A DNA stretch of 64,000 bases from Erythrophleum ivorense (taxonomy: Eukaryota; Streptophyta; Magnoliopsida; Fabales; Fabaceae): the NCBI GenBank assembly GCA_026724425.1, contig JAIUCV010000008.1:23942369-24006368 (forward strand), read 5' to 3'. Below, in pieces: positions 23,501 to 36,419 of the stretch. Position 1 is the stretch's first letter. Each line of letters opens with the position of its first letter. The position numbers and the translations under genes are program-made. The notes below the pieces were generated by a model. That model searched no databases, was not told the origin of the DNA, and was given only the letters and a program-made list of their open reading frames with translations.

Positions 23501-25358
23501 AGGATGAAGGCACATTCATGAAGACAAAAGTGGTTTTGTGTTTCACTCTACAGATGCCTTATTTTTATTTTTATTTTATTTTTCTCATACTTGAAATGTA
23601 TTTAAACATGATATTTAACTGGTTGAATACAAGCACACAACACAGATATTGGGACGTCCATATTACTATTTTATTACTTTTGTTATTTTTTGTTTTATTT
23701 TGTTTTATTTTTAAGATTGTCACGTGGGATTTCTTGTTCCCTCAGACGCATATGAACAATTTAAGGGTATGTGTGGCAATAAACCTCCTTAATCCTTATT
23801 GAGTTTTATGGTTATATTTTAATAAATTTTGAATTTCAATAACCTATAACAAAAAGGTTTTGATTACAAATAAAAGGATATAACAAAAATTGAGGGTTAA
23901 AAAAAACAAGAGGAAATTTCCTAAAGAAAAAAAAAACAACAACAAAATGATATTAAAAAATAAAGGGATTCTCTTTTCAAATAAAAAGAGAGAGGCTTTA
24001 GAATAAAGAAACAAGAGATTTTTTTTTTAAAAAGCAAAAGATATCAAAAGTTTTTTTTCCTTCCAGCTCAGAATCTTATTTCAAATGTCAAAGACCTACC
24101 AAAAAAAAAGGAACAAAAAGAAAGTAAATTTCAAAGGTCAACGAAAAAAATAAGAAAAAGAGAAATCAGATGTTTAAAAATCAGATCTTTAGCAGATTTA
24201 AACATTTCAACCCATGCTAACCTTGTTTTATTTACCAAAAATAAAAATTATTTTTATTATCTTTCTCTTTTCACCACCAAAAAAAAAAAACAAAATGTGA
24301 CAAAAACAAAACAAACAAACAAACAAAAAACCAATAAGTCAATAAATTAAATAAAAAATAAAAAATAAAAAATAAAAATTCTTTTTAATTTCATTAAAAA
24401 TAAATAAATGAATAAAAAAAAACAAAATAAAGAAAAAAAAATGAAACAAAACAAAAAAAGACATAGAAAGAGAAAATGAAAAAACAAAGGATGATAAAAA
24501 GAAAAGAGGAAAAAGATTGAAAATATAAAAAGAAAGTAAAATTACATTTACTTTTAGCAAATCAAAACACATCAATCAATGTCAAAATTGTTTTATTTGT
24601 TAAAGGAAAAAGTAATTTTTATTTTCTTTGTCTTTTCAAAAAAAAAAAACAAACAAAATCAAAAACCAAAAGTAAAAACTAAAAAGAAAAAACAAAACAA
24701 AATCAATCAAAAAATGAAAATCAAACAAAAGCCAAACAAAAATAGCAAAAAACAAAAAAATAAAAACAAAATAAAACATCAACCAAATACAATCTTCAGC
24801 AGAACTACGTGGACTTTGATCCCTCCTCGAGGGTACGTAGGCCCTAGGCTCTTATCTTAGGTCAAGTCCGCCCTTATAAATAAATATTTTTCTTTTAATT
24901 TCATTCCTTCCCTTCTTATTTTAATTCTTGAATTTCGTTTTGTTTTATTTTACTATTGATTTCTTTTCTTTTTTCTACTTTTAACTTTATTTCCTTGAAT
25001 TCCCTTATTTCTTAATTTACATGTGATTTGTTAAGGAGAATTAAAATAGAATTAAGGCCATTTTATTTTTGCACAACTAATTTAGGGTAACCATTTTTAG
25101 TAACGGGTGTAGTGGGGTGCCTAACACCTTCCCCACTCATAATCTACTCCCGGATCTATTTTCTGGTTCGTAGACCATTTTTTCAAACTAAAAAGGTTTT
25201 TCCAAAGTTTTACCTTTTAAAAAACTAAAATTTTGGTGGCGACCCCTGAACCTAATCTTATTTTAATTTTGATTTCAGTTTTCAATTTCAATTAAAAATT
25301 GAATTTTTCTTTTTTTCTTTGATAAAGGTGCCACACGGTCGCATTTTTTAGTGTGACA
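20561..25358 (+). mobile_element. LTR2 of the LARD array (4798 bp, chimeric B/C)
   Basis: Starts TGTGAATACCGTATTTT, ends GTGTGACA, and has a polypurine tract before it and a primer site after it. From 20561 to 23110 it follows LTR1 (subtype B). At 23110/23111 it switches to the sequence of LTR3 from about 37949 (subtype C). The switch is not between aligned positions: the segment with the CCCTCAG...GCA(T)ATGA block is present twice, near 22900 and near 23740, and this contributes to LTR2 being about 630 bp longer than LTR1. It has lost the TATA box of LTR1. Reading frames inside (for example 23449-23802 and 21206-21637 minus) are not supported as genes. Confidence 0.82.
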
Positions 25359-25361
25359 ATT

Positions 25362-25380
25362 TGGCGACTCCACTGGGGAT
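25362..25380 (+). other. Primer binding site of LTR2 (tRNA-Arg type)
   Basis: TGGCGACTCCACTGGGGAT lies three bases after the LTR end. It is a perfect complement of the 3' end (with CCA) of plant tRNA-Arg (ACG) over 19 bases, as remembered from the Arabidopsis tRNA. Confidence 0.8.
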
Positions 25381-28300
25381 AGTTTGAGAGTCAAACCCAA
25401 TTTTAGTTAGTTGTGCAAAATGTTATGACCTTCCTTTTATTTTGGTTCTCCCTTTTATTTGTTGCTTGTCTCACATGATTAGGGTAGATAACATGTCTCT
25501 CACATGTTTGCTTCATATGTTTTATTTTCTTGATTGTGTACATAATATGTGTTAGGATAGATAACATGAGGAATAAAACTTTAGGGTAGATGACTATATT
25601 TATATATATTTTATTTCCTTTTTGCTTATATCTATGCATATATTTTCTTTACCTCTTGTTCTATTAATCTGCTTAGTAGATGAGGGTTGGGTAGTCTATA
25701 GGATGAAAGGTAAAAGCTCTCCTCACACACATCATTGAGACACAAATATCTCACACACAATATGGGCCCTATACCCGGGTCTGAGTGTTCCCTAGGTTAG
25801 TAGAGTTTTATATTGATTTCCCTGTGAAGCCTTGTACTTCCTGAGGCCAACATGAAGACCTCACCTAAATTGTACCTTGTTATATGGATTGGACCTGTGT
25901 AGGATCTTTTTTCCTCTCAAGGTCAAGTATATATAATGAGATCCTCACCTCACGGTGGGGGTGATTTAAGGACCAATGATTAAGGGTCATTGATCTACCT
26001 TGGACAATGCACTGATAGTTGAGTCATAGATACCTCCCCAAATAGTTAGAGCCAGACTTCTATCAACCAGTTATGTTAACCTAGGATCTACCCCTAATAG
26101 GACAAAGGAAGGCCTTTTAACTATTTCATCATCATATTCATACATTTAATAAAACCCATATGAAAAGTGACACATCATCGCTATTTACTGGAATAATTAA
26201 TGATATGTCATTGCACAATTTGACATACCTTAACTGTGATGCAGGTATGAGTAAATTAAACCAACATTTTGCCTAGCGGGTTTCAAACCCTTAAATGGCC
26301 ATAACCACATTCATCATTATCCCTCAAAAAAGGGAAATATTTAGTATACATTTATTTTCCTTATACACATACATAAAAGGAAAAGAAGCCATTCCTTTAA
26401 AATTCTTATGCCCACAAAATAACAAATTCCTCATAACAAAAAGAGGGGTCTTCAAATTTGTGGGAAAACATGGCATCAACAAATGAGTATCATGTCTTGG
26501 TTAGAAATTGGAATCATTTTTTTTAGGGCATCAATTGTGTAGAAAGGCATACTTCTCTCAAGTTGATTGTCAACTACTTTTTCTTTAATGAAGCAATAAG
26601 TTTCTCGAGAAAAAATACAAAGTTTTTCTCCTTTTCTTAGACCAAGACATTATTCTCAATGGTATATGAGCAAGTACGCAACACTAAATCCATCATATAT
26701 TAGTGGATCATTAGGTTAACTCATTTTTATTATTAAAGCTAACTCCTAAGCATCAATTGTGTACGAACTGTCCCTTCTCAAACTAAGTAATGAGCCATAA
26801 CTCCCTAGAGATCAATAGGCTTCTATTAGAATGTAAAAATAAAATAAATAAAATAAAATATCAACAAACACTAATAATTTACTAACTAATTGTAAAAGAC
26901 AATCTTAAATAATATCCACAAAAAGAATAAGTTGTGACATGATGTCGTCAGTTTGGTGTTGAAATAAAAAGGGTCGAGATGACTGCAAGGGTCAAGCCGG
27001 TTGAGAGCCTAAATGGAATTGCCCATAAAAAAAATTGAAACTCTTTGAGAGCTAATATTGTTAATCTTACTCCTCATCGTGAAACCATAGAGTCTCGAAA
27101 GAAGCTAAAGGATCCGAAATGACCCTGCAGATCGTCAAAAGAAATTCAAATTAGCTAGACTTTTCCATAGACATCATCCATATGGAATTTAGCTTGCTCC
27201 CTTAGGATGAGTCATCAGCTTTATTTATCCCTGATGCAATAAAGCATCTGAGGAAAATAAAGGTCAAATAACTTAAAAAGAAGAAGAAGAAGGGATTATC
27301 ATCAGGGTAATATTGAGTGAGAAAGTTCTAAGCTCTATTCTTAAGTCATTTAGGGGCAATGAATTCCCCAAAGGAAATAAAGGTCCTATACCTTGAAAGA
27401 CTCCCACACTAAATATACCCATCAATTCATAAATCAAACATGTAAAAAAATTGCATCTTTTCATTATCATACCGCATTTCTTGTCAAAAACCCTAAAATT
27501 TATAAAATACAGGATTCTTGGCCCTTTGTAATGGAAAGATTAGTTTCAGCTAAAAGTTCAAATAAAAAGCTACACTCATGAATAGCCAAGATGAGAAATT
27601 GAGGTATAAGTGCAAAAGGTAAAGGTGTGTCACTCGATAAGGCAAAAGAAAAGTTGTCAAAGGTGTTGATGAGGTTGCTTATCACCTCTAACCTTCTATA
27701 CCACCATATCCTTCAGTTCATGACTCTTGTCCATCACCATATCCTCCACTCCAAAGAAATTTAAATCATGTATCTCCAAACTCATCAACACCCATTAAAC
27801 TTAACCTTTCCAAGAATCATGAACTACTCCAAGTAAGACACTTGTCGTTTGCCTCAATCATGATATTAGCCATTTGCCTAACTTTCACAGTAGCAACTTT
27901 AACAAAAGTAGGATGCTTCCTACACTAGCCTTTAACCTTCACACCCAAAATGGCATTGCCCAAAAATTGTGAACTTGATCCTAAGGTAATGGGGCACTCT
28001 AAAAAAAGGGGTTACGACTTCTTCATGAACATGGTGCAGAAGGACGTAAGAAATAAAATCTTAAGGAGATTTCTTAGTGATTGAACTCTTAAAGAATTGC
28101 TTGTCATATTATAATCAGTTAATGCTTGTTTGTTCGATATTCTTCTGTCTAGCTAAAATCCAAGGCTACTAGAAGTTAATTCATTAGACCTTATTTGATT
28201 TAACTTTGTCAATATGACAGTCATCTATTCCTATTCTCCCCCTTTGTGCACCCTCTCGTGTCATTAATTATGTTGACACAACTTCTTTCCTTGCATGTTT

Positions 28301-30745
28301 CTCCTAAATAACCAAAAATTCAAAAATATAATGTCCAGAACTCCTTATGAAAAGAGTTAATCGATGTAAATGGTTAAATCTGAAACTAATTATATGCCCC
28401 TAATTCAATTACAAAAATAAAAAAGGAGAGAAAAGACCAAATTACAAATGTGAATACATGTCCCACAAGCAAACTATGTCTAGGATACAAGGCATTTTTT
28501 TGTCTTCCTCAAATACAAAAGAGTAACCTCTAGTCACCTCAATTGAGCCAGGAGTGATGTTCATTTCCTTCACCCTAATTGCAACCTTTGGGATGGGAAG
28601 TCTTTAATAAATTTTTATGCTGGTAATTCAAATATCAAGAGAGGGTCAGGTTCTTTCAATTATCCAAACACTTCTTAACTATTGCTAACCACTTTGGGCC
28701 TAAGAAAAAAATTCTTCAAATACCGAACATGAATCGAACCCAAGAAGCATGAGAATACCACATAAAGAAAAGAAATTTTGGCACCATAATAGATTCCTTC
28801 TTAAGGAAAAAATTAAATGAAAAAGGAAACAAATTGGAGAAGGAGAAGAAAAATCATAGAAAAATGCTCAAAGAGCAATCTCATACAGCATAAAAATTGA
28901 AAAAGCAAAAGCTTTTATAAGGGAGCTTCACCTTAGCATGCAATCAAGGGCTAAAATTCTCAAAGAAGAGTTTTATGTCTGGCATAAGAGGTCAAAAAAA
29001 AAAGGGGGGGGGAAGTCTCCAGAAAAGAGTTGAGCTGAACAAAAAAGATCTTTTAAAAGAAAAAGATTGAGTTAATTGTCATGAGCCAATTGGTCATGCC
29101 AAGATGGTACAATTACTAGATCAGAATTCTAATTGTGAACTTACATGAATATTTGGACCTCGTCACTTTTCTTTCTTAAGCTGTATTTTTACCCACCAGA
29201 CCCCATTATAACCCGAAGACATCCTCTCTTGCTAAGCGAATTTCAAGTACAAAATTTTGTTAAAGTAATAGAAGAAGGAGACTAATAGAAGACTTGACGG
29301 GGCCATGTTAATTCTTAAGTTTGATATCTTTAGTTCCATAAACCTATCTGCCAAGGCCACACTACAAGCATCAAAAGTCCTTGTTGAGATTTAGCTTGTT
29401 TGAAAATTAATGGGGCAGATTTTTTTGAAAAGAATGAAAAATTAGAATAATTGAAAATGTGGCAAAAAGTGTGATTCAAAGGAAATTCTTTCACTGGAAA
29501 AAACTAGAATAATTGAAAATGGGGCAAAAAGTATGATTCAAATCTAGAAATAAACCTTCTCTTTATCCTATTATACCTATTTTCTTGGCATTTCACTTCT
29601 TTATTGTGCAAAAGAGAATATTTCAAGTCTAGAATTAGGGCATCTTCTTATTCTATTACAGTGTGTCTAGCTATTGTCTATTTCACTTCTTCATTTCCAA
29701 GCCATCTTACATAACCACATTCTTCATCAGCCCTTATATCCCTCTAATGTTGAGGACTTTTTTTTCCTTCCCAAGCGTATGCGTTTATATCCCGTAATGC
29801 ATGACTGTATTGACATTGTTAAATAAGATGAGTATGGGTTTAATTTATTAACCTTTCAAGCATTAATGATGAAGAGTTGACAAGAGGAGATTGCCTTACC
29901 AAGTTAATAGTCCAAGGTTGATGACAAACAAATCGCTTGGACAAAAATTATTTAGAAATAAATCAAAACAAGAGCTTTGAGTCTTCTTAACTTGGGATAC
30001 TCCTTTAGGGGCATTTTTGGCTAGCCAAAAGCCATCAATAAATTCCTTCATCTGAATGACAAAGGGAAAATTTGATAGGATAATCAAAAGTTTAACATTT
30101 TTTTCATTAGGGCAGGTGAAGAGCTAATGTGTGGGATTTTCCAAAGGCAAAGGGCTAAAAATCTTACATTTTATAAATTTTGAGGTTTTTCATACATCAT
30201 GTGCTTGTGTTGATCTTGTACATAGACAACGCATTTTTTTCTTTCTAACTCACATTAATTTTTAAAAAAAGAACTAAAAAAAGAAGGAATCACATTTTTC
30301 TCATCAATTTATTTAAAAAAAATTCAAAATTCAAAATCAAGCCAAAGACACCAAAAAAATAACGTCCCCTTAAAAGGATTTCATTTACGAAAAAAAATTT
30401 CAAAGTCCCAAATCAATATAAAAACATTTAGAAATAATGTTCCCTCTCTTCCTCTTTCTTTTGAGATGATTAAAATCAATTAAAAATGTTTAAAAATAAT
30501 GTCCTCATTTTTTTCCTTCTTCTTTTCTCTCTTCTCCATTTGTAATAATTTTTCTTTTTGAAAAAAACTTGTATCCCATATTCATCACCTATTACTAGGT
30601 TTACATGGAGACAAGGAAAAAATATGCATTTTTCACTTCAAAAAGAAAAAGAGAGAAAGAACCACTTACATTTCATATGCTTCACATATCATGCTCAAGC
30701 ATATCCTACATTAAACTAAGCTCACATTGGAGCACTTAGGGGAAA

Positions 30746-31240
30746 TTTGCATCTCGTGAAATAAAGTATCACATGTTTTTTGCATCCTTACGCTTGCATA
30801 CGTCTTATAACCCTTAGTTGATACGGGGGCAAACAAAAGAAAAATTGGCATCTCATAAAATAAAGCATCACATGTTTTCTCTATCTTCACACTTGCATAC
30901 ATCACATAGCCTCTAGTTTACACTGGGGCAAGCAAAAAGAAGATTTATATTTAATAACATAAAGCATTACATGTTTCACGCATTCTACACTTGCATACAT
31001 TACGTAGACCATAGTTCATGTTGAGGCAAATGAAAACAAATATTTGACATTTTATAAAGCATCTTATATGCTTCTTGCATTTCACCTGGGCATACATTAT
31101 GTGGACCTTAAGTTTATATTAGGGCACAGAAAAAACAAAAAATGTGCATTCCATAAATTGTAGCATCCCACCTGCTTCATACTTCTAACACCTATAATGA
31201 CCTCGATTTATATTGGGGCAAAATTGAGTTGTTAAACTCA
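30746..31240 (+). repeat. About 98-bp tandem repeat, five degenerate units (internal 2)
   Basis: Same order and number of units as at 19232-19735, starting at TTTGCATCTCGTG and ending near the TATATTGGGGCAAAATTGAG sequence. The unit number is stable between copies, unlike the neighbouring minisatellite. Confidence 0.8.
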
Positions 31241-31356
31241 AAAGTCAAGCATTTTACATGCATTACACATTTTATATAGGTGCATTACTTTGCATACAAC
31301 TTAGATAAATGAAGAAAAGTTTTCAATTTTTTTAAAAAAAAAAATTCACCAAAAAA

Positions 31357-32330
31357 GGCATCTAAAAGTCCTACGCAGAATAGGCACCCTTAAGTCCTAC
31401 ATAGAACAGGCATTCAAAGTCCTATGTAGAATAGGCAATCAAAGTCCTGCACAGAACAGGCATTAAAAGTCCTACGCATAATAGGCACCCAAAAGTCCTG
31501 CATAGAACAGGTATTCAAAGTCTTTCGTAGAATAGGCCATCGAAGTCCTGCACAGAACAGGAAATCAAAGTCCTACGTAGAATAGGCAATCAAAGTCCTG
31601 CACAGAACAGGCATTCAAAGTCCTTCGCAGAATAGTCAATCAAAGTCCTGCATAGAACAGGCATTAAAAGTTCTACGCAAAATAGGCACCCAAAAGTCCT
31701 ACACAGAATAGGCATTCAAAGTCCTACGTAGAATAGGCAATCAAAGTCCTGTACAGAACAAGCAATCAAAGTCCTACGTTGAATAAGCACCCAAAAGTCC
31801 TGCATAGAACAGGCATTCAAAGTCCTACGTAGAATAGGCAATCAAAGTTCTACTAGAATAGGCACCTTTAAGTCCTGCCAGAACAGGCACTATTAAAAGT
31901 CCTACGCAGAATAGGCAATCAAAGTCCTGCCAGAACAGGCACTAAAGTCCTGCCAGAATAGGCACCTTTAAGTCCTGCCAAAATAGGCATCCAAAGTCCT
32001 GCCAGAATAGGCATCCAAAGTCCTGCCAGAACAGGCACCCAAAAGTTCTACCAGAATAGGCATCCAAAGTCCTACCAGAATAGGCACCTTTAAGTCCTGC
32101 CAGAACAGGCACCAATAAAAGTCCTGCCAGAATAGGCACTAATGAAAATCCTACCAGAATAGGCACCAAAGTCCTACCAAAATAGGCACCTTTAAGTCTT
32201 ATTAGAATAGGAACCTTTAAGTCTTATTAGAATAGGCACCAAAGTCCTACCAGAATATGTACCTTTAAATTCTGCCAGAACAGGCACCAATAAAAGTCCT
32301 GCATACACTAGGGACCTAAAAATCTTGTAT
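31357..32330 (+). repeat. 21-25-bp hairpin minisatellite, about 38 units (internal 2)
   Basis: Units are of two kinds, CCTR...YAGG with A paired to T or G paired to C. In the left two thirds the two kinds tend to alternate (for example CCTACGTAGAATAGG then CCTGCACAGAACAGG), forming a dimer of about 46 bp. To the right of about 31850 the loop is CCAGAA and the alternation is lost. The minus-strand frame reading Val-Pro-Ile-Leu-Ala-Gly repeats is a by-product of the repeat period. Confidence 0.9.
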
Positions 32331-32516
32331 AAATTGAGCATACCTTCAAAAATCTTGTACTTGCAAGCATCTTTTATCAAGTTCCAGTACCTCCAGGTAA
32401 GTTAACTCTCCTTGACCTATTAGCTCCCCAAACAAAATATATATTTCCATCTTTACTTATTCTTAAGCTAAGGATATCAAAAAATTGTATTTTCGATCTC
32501 CTTGCTTAAAGAATAA

Positions 32517-32558
32517 GTAAAGAGGGGCAGCCTGTAAATAGCATATTTTGTTTGGGCC
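32517..32558 (+). other. Pseudo PPT and LTR-start, 174 bp upstream of LTR3
   Basis: AAAGAGGGGCAGCC followed by TGTAAATAGCATATTTTG, then an unrelated spacer, then the true polypurine tract and TGTAAACACTGTATTTTG at 32707. It is the counterpart of 20371-20412. Confidence 0.6.
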
Positions 32559-33618
32559 GCTCTTTCCTCTTACATATTGTCAGAAGGCAATCAAATCGCT
32601 CTAAACAAAATACGTGTTCTTATCTTTACTTGTTTCTTATGCAAAAAGTTATCAAAAATTATATTTTTTAATTTCTTTACTTAAGAAACAAGTAAAGATG
32701 GGCAACTGTAAACACTGTATTTTGCCTGGGCATACTTCAAAAATAGGTCATTTTAGCTTAATAAGCTCTAAAAAAAATCAAAGGAGAAAGAACTCAAAAA
32801 TAAAATTAAAAAAAGTAAAAGCCCATTAATCCAAAGTTAAAACAAAAAGAAAAATCAAAGAGGGAGTAACAAAAATCTAAAATAAATGAAATTAAAAAAA
32901 AATCAAAAAGAGACTAGAAAAAGAAAGGAAAAATGAATTAAAAATAAAAAAAGGCTAAAGGCAAATAAAAAAAATAAAATACAAAAAAATTAAAAGAATA
33001 ATAATTAAAAATAAATAAATTTCTTAAAAAAGGACTACAAAAAATACCAAAATAATATATGTTAAAAAAGGGGAAACCCAGATAAAAAGAAGATTAAGAT
33101 TTTGGGGTCTAATCCAGGAGAGCCCAAAGCAAAGCAAAAAAAAAAAAGGGCCCAAGAAAAAAAAAACAAAAAAAAACTTTCAGCTCAATCCAAAAGCCTA
33201 ACCAATAGAATCCCCCAATATCCACTAACCAAACCCTACCCAAACCAAAGCAAAAAAATAAAAATAAAAAAAAGGAGGCCCAAGAAAAAATAAAACAAAA
33301 AAACTTTTCAACTTGATCCAAAAGCCCAATCACTAGAACCTAGAAAAAAAAAGCCCAACTTGGATCCAAATGAAACCTTACCCAGTACCCCTTTGGTCCC
33401 CCCCTCCATTTGATCCTCTCCTCTGGCAGACAAAACACGGACAGACGCACGAAAAAAAACACATGCAGAGACACAGAGGAAGAAAAGGAAGTAGAGCGAG
33501 AGGCTTAAGGGAAAAAAACTTTTATGATTTAGGAAGAGGGGCAGAGAACGCAAGAGAGAGGGTTTCTGATCGGGGATCAATTCGAAGAGGGAAGGAGATT
33601 CGAACCCAAAAGAGAGAG

Positions 33619-36419
33619 TGTAACACCCCATAATTAATTAAGGTGTTAATCATGGATTAGGTTAATTAAGAATGATTAATATGGGATAATTGGGCAAGTT
33701 GAGTGAATGGAGATTTTAGAGAAATAAATTATTAATATGGGTTTGAGATTTAATTGGAATAGAAATTCTATCTAGGCTTAAATTAATAAATCATGAGAAG
33801 AGGCTAATGGAAGCTCAATGGGTTAGGTGCAGTCCCAACCTAATTAAATGTGATGGAGGCCCAAAATCCACCTTGTATAGACTTTTCTAAGTAGCCCAAT
33901 AACCCTTGTGTAGACCCAAATTCTTGAGCTCTTCAAACTTGGCCTAAACCTAATTAAACTTTAGCAACCCAATGCAAAAGAAAATTGGTCCAGTAAAATT
34001 CTGCAGCCCAACACTTTAAAACTGGCCCAACAAGCTAAAATCTGAAGCTCAAATGAAGTTGGACCTTGGAGCAACCCATGACCCATATTTGACCTAACTA
34101 AAACCCAACCAAAACCCTAATGCTTCAGCCACTTTCTTATTTGCTAAAACTCAAGAAGCAAAATTCGGAGGTTGAGAAGGAGGTTAGGGTTAGGGGCAAG
34201 AATTATGTATTTTCTCATATTTAGAGCAAGATTTAGCTAAGGTAATAGTTATACAACTTAATCCCCTCATCTTTCTATTTAATTTAGCCTAATTAGTTTT
34301 TCATTTGGAGCATTTTCATCCTACCCAAAATCTGAAATGTGGGTGTTTGGGGATTTTCTTGGTGAAATTCGTAGGTTGAGGTTAAGGCTGACCTTGGGTG
34401 AGTTTAAACCCTCCATTTTAATGCTTAATTTGTTAATTTGAGATCCCCATAGCTGATTTATAAAATGGGTATTAATTCTGTACGAATTTGCTTAGGATTT
34501 TGGGTGGAATATTGAGTTTTCTGGTGAAGGACACTCTAATCCGAATTTGGGATTTATGATGGCTGTTGCAAGTCTGTCTACAAGTGAGGTAACTGGGGGT
34601 TTATATTAATTCCATGTATATATCTGATTTAATTTCATATGTTGCTGTATATGAATGATTTGAAATATTGAATGAATTGGTTAGCTATCTGTTGAATTGT
34701 GATTGGACCTTGTGAGTCCATGGTGGAGCTATGGTGCGGCTGCCACCTATGTATGTGCTTTGATCAAGTACCGAGTTATGATCAAACCCCAGATGCACAG
34801 AGCCCCAGTTGTGCTTAATAGGGAGTAGGTGCCGTAGACGGGCCTCTCCCGGTGTTAATGGCCTTTAACATGTGATAATATGATTGCTAGTATGGGATAG
34901 TAATCATGATAGCCTAATTGTTTCATTTGTTGATATGATAGATATAATTTTGATGTTGATTTCGATTCATGTATATATGCTAATTAAACTGGATATATGA
35001 TGGAATTGCCTTAATTACTAAGATTTATATCTCACCCCGTTTCATGGGACTAACATTTCAGGTGAAGGTTCTTCGAATAACGATAAAGGAAAGCAAGTGG
35101 ATGAAAATCCATGAGCACCAACATATGGGAGAAGGCTACACTTAGGCTGGCCTATTTAGTAGAGATGCAATTTTGTTATTAGTTACATAGCATCATCATG
35201 TATTCATGTTGCCAAGTATAAGCGTTCATATTTTGTTTGATTGAAATGTAACCGTTAAGGATTTAAGTCTCATTATAGTTGAATATTAATGTATGAACTT
35301 ATAGCATTATATATGTAGTTTTGTTGAAATTGTGATATGGATTACCATATGGGAATTGTAGTCATATGATGCCTTGGATGTGGATATAAGCTATTGTTGA
35401 ATGGAATCTCTATAGAATGTGCATATGATGTAAATTGCTGCTAATGCATGTGTTCTTGCTGTCATATATTCATGAATTTGCTGATATAAGCAAGTTGGGC
35501 AAGTAGGAAGTAGTATTTAGGTTTTGCAATGGTAATAGACGGATTGATGGGTAAATAGGGTAAGCAAACACCATTAGAATCACATAAAATGAGGGTAGGT
35601 GGACTTGGAGTGTTTCTAAGATGAGAATTGGAGTGTAGGGGGTGAAATTTGGGTAATGTAGTCACATGAGGGAGTCTCGTCGCTGTTAAGAAGGCTTCGC
35701 TGCGGCCAAATGAGAGAGAGAGCCGAAGGGTACCATGGCATAACTAATTCCGCCGCGGCGTAAGGGAAGAAAATTGGCCCAGAGAGTGACAATGGCAAGG
35801 AGTGTCGCGGCCTGATAAATCTTGCCGCGGTGTAGAGCAAAAAAAATCGCCCAAGAGGGCAATAGAACTGGAACTCGCCACGGCACGAGTCGAGGAAATA
35901 AAATAAGGGTTGGACAGAAGCAAAACTCGCTGTAGCCAAATATATTGCGCTAGGGCAAGAATTGTTGGAGTAAGAACAGTAGTTCCAGGAGACATTTCTG
36001 TCGCGATGCCACATAGTTTGGCCGCGGCGAGATTTGTGAAATTTTCCTAGTAATTCTAGAGAGCAACCTAGCCGCGGTGGGGAAGGTATAAGCCGTAGCG
36101 CAAATCTCCAAATTCATAATTTTAACCTAGAAACCCTCGTTTCTTCAATGGTAATGGCAAGAAATGATATAGGAACACTTGTGGGTGATTATTGGATATT
36201 AAAACTGATGGACAGTTGAATCATAAACCCTTTATGGTAGTAGGATTTCTTTTATGCAAATTTTGTTTTGTTGTGGTGGTATGGTGATGACCCTAACATC
36301 AAGGTTCAAATTTCCTCATATTTTTGTAATGTGGTAAAATATAATGACCTGAAACCTTGATCATAAATTAATAATCCTGTATTTAACCACAAATACGTTG
36401 AATAGAAGGTAGGGTTGTA
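33619..36419 (+). mobile_element. LTR-like insertion (probable solo LTR) inside LTR3
   Basis: About 2.8 kb starting TGTAACACCCC and ending GGGTTGTA, bounded by GAGAG (33614-33618) and GAGTG (36420-36424), a target duplication with one mismatch. Removing it restores a continuous purine-rich leader of LTR3. About 1.4 kb from its start is AGATTTATATCT, then CTCACCCC, then GACTAACATTTCAG|GTGAAGG. This is the same hairpin-plus-acceptor arrangement, at the same distance, as in family F1, hence the plus orientation. The right part has a GC-rich palindrome cluster. The 3' end departs from the usual CA, so the exact right border is uncertain. No protein is encoded. Confidence 0.65.
35684..36095. repeat. 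GCCGCGGC-type palindrome cluster
   Basis: Repeated GC-rich cores in an otherwise A/T-rich LTR: CGCTGCGGCC, CCGCCGCGGCG, TTGCCGCGGTG, CGCCACGGCA, GGCCGCGGCG, AGCCGCGGTG. Spacing is about 40-110 bp. They resemble the CGCTATAGCG cluster of family F1 in design (short palindromes, CpG-rich, repeated) though not in sequence. Confidence 0.6.

Larger units (their letters stand above)
25359..32706 (+). mobile_element. Internal region 2 of the LARD array (non-coding, 7348 bp)
   Basis: This is a second copy of the internal region, homologous to 10955-20560 from primer site to polypurine tract, without the solo LTR. It contains the unoccupied target AGTTG at 29028-29032. No retroviral protein motif was found in any frame. 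It differs mainly in its longer minisatellite (31357-32330) and by many scattered substitutions and small indels. LTR2 separates the two internal regions, so the arrangement is LTR-internal-LTR-internal-LTR. This is the expected product of unequal recombination between LTRs of two copies, or of insertion next to a relative. Confidence 0.8.

Noticed and set aside
25362..25380. tRNA-Arg gene fragment
   Set aside because: Only the 3' complement of 19 bases is present right after an LTR end, so it is a primer site and no tRNA gene is present.
31942..32169. Repeat protein reading VPILAGL / GCLFWQDF
   Set aside because: It is a direct product of the minisatellite period; units with lengths not divisible by three change the frame repeatedly.
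31357..32330. CRISPR-like array
   Set aside because: Units of 21-25 bp are contiguous without unique spacers, and the context is a plant retrotransposon.
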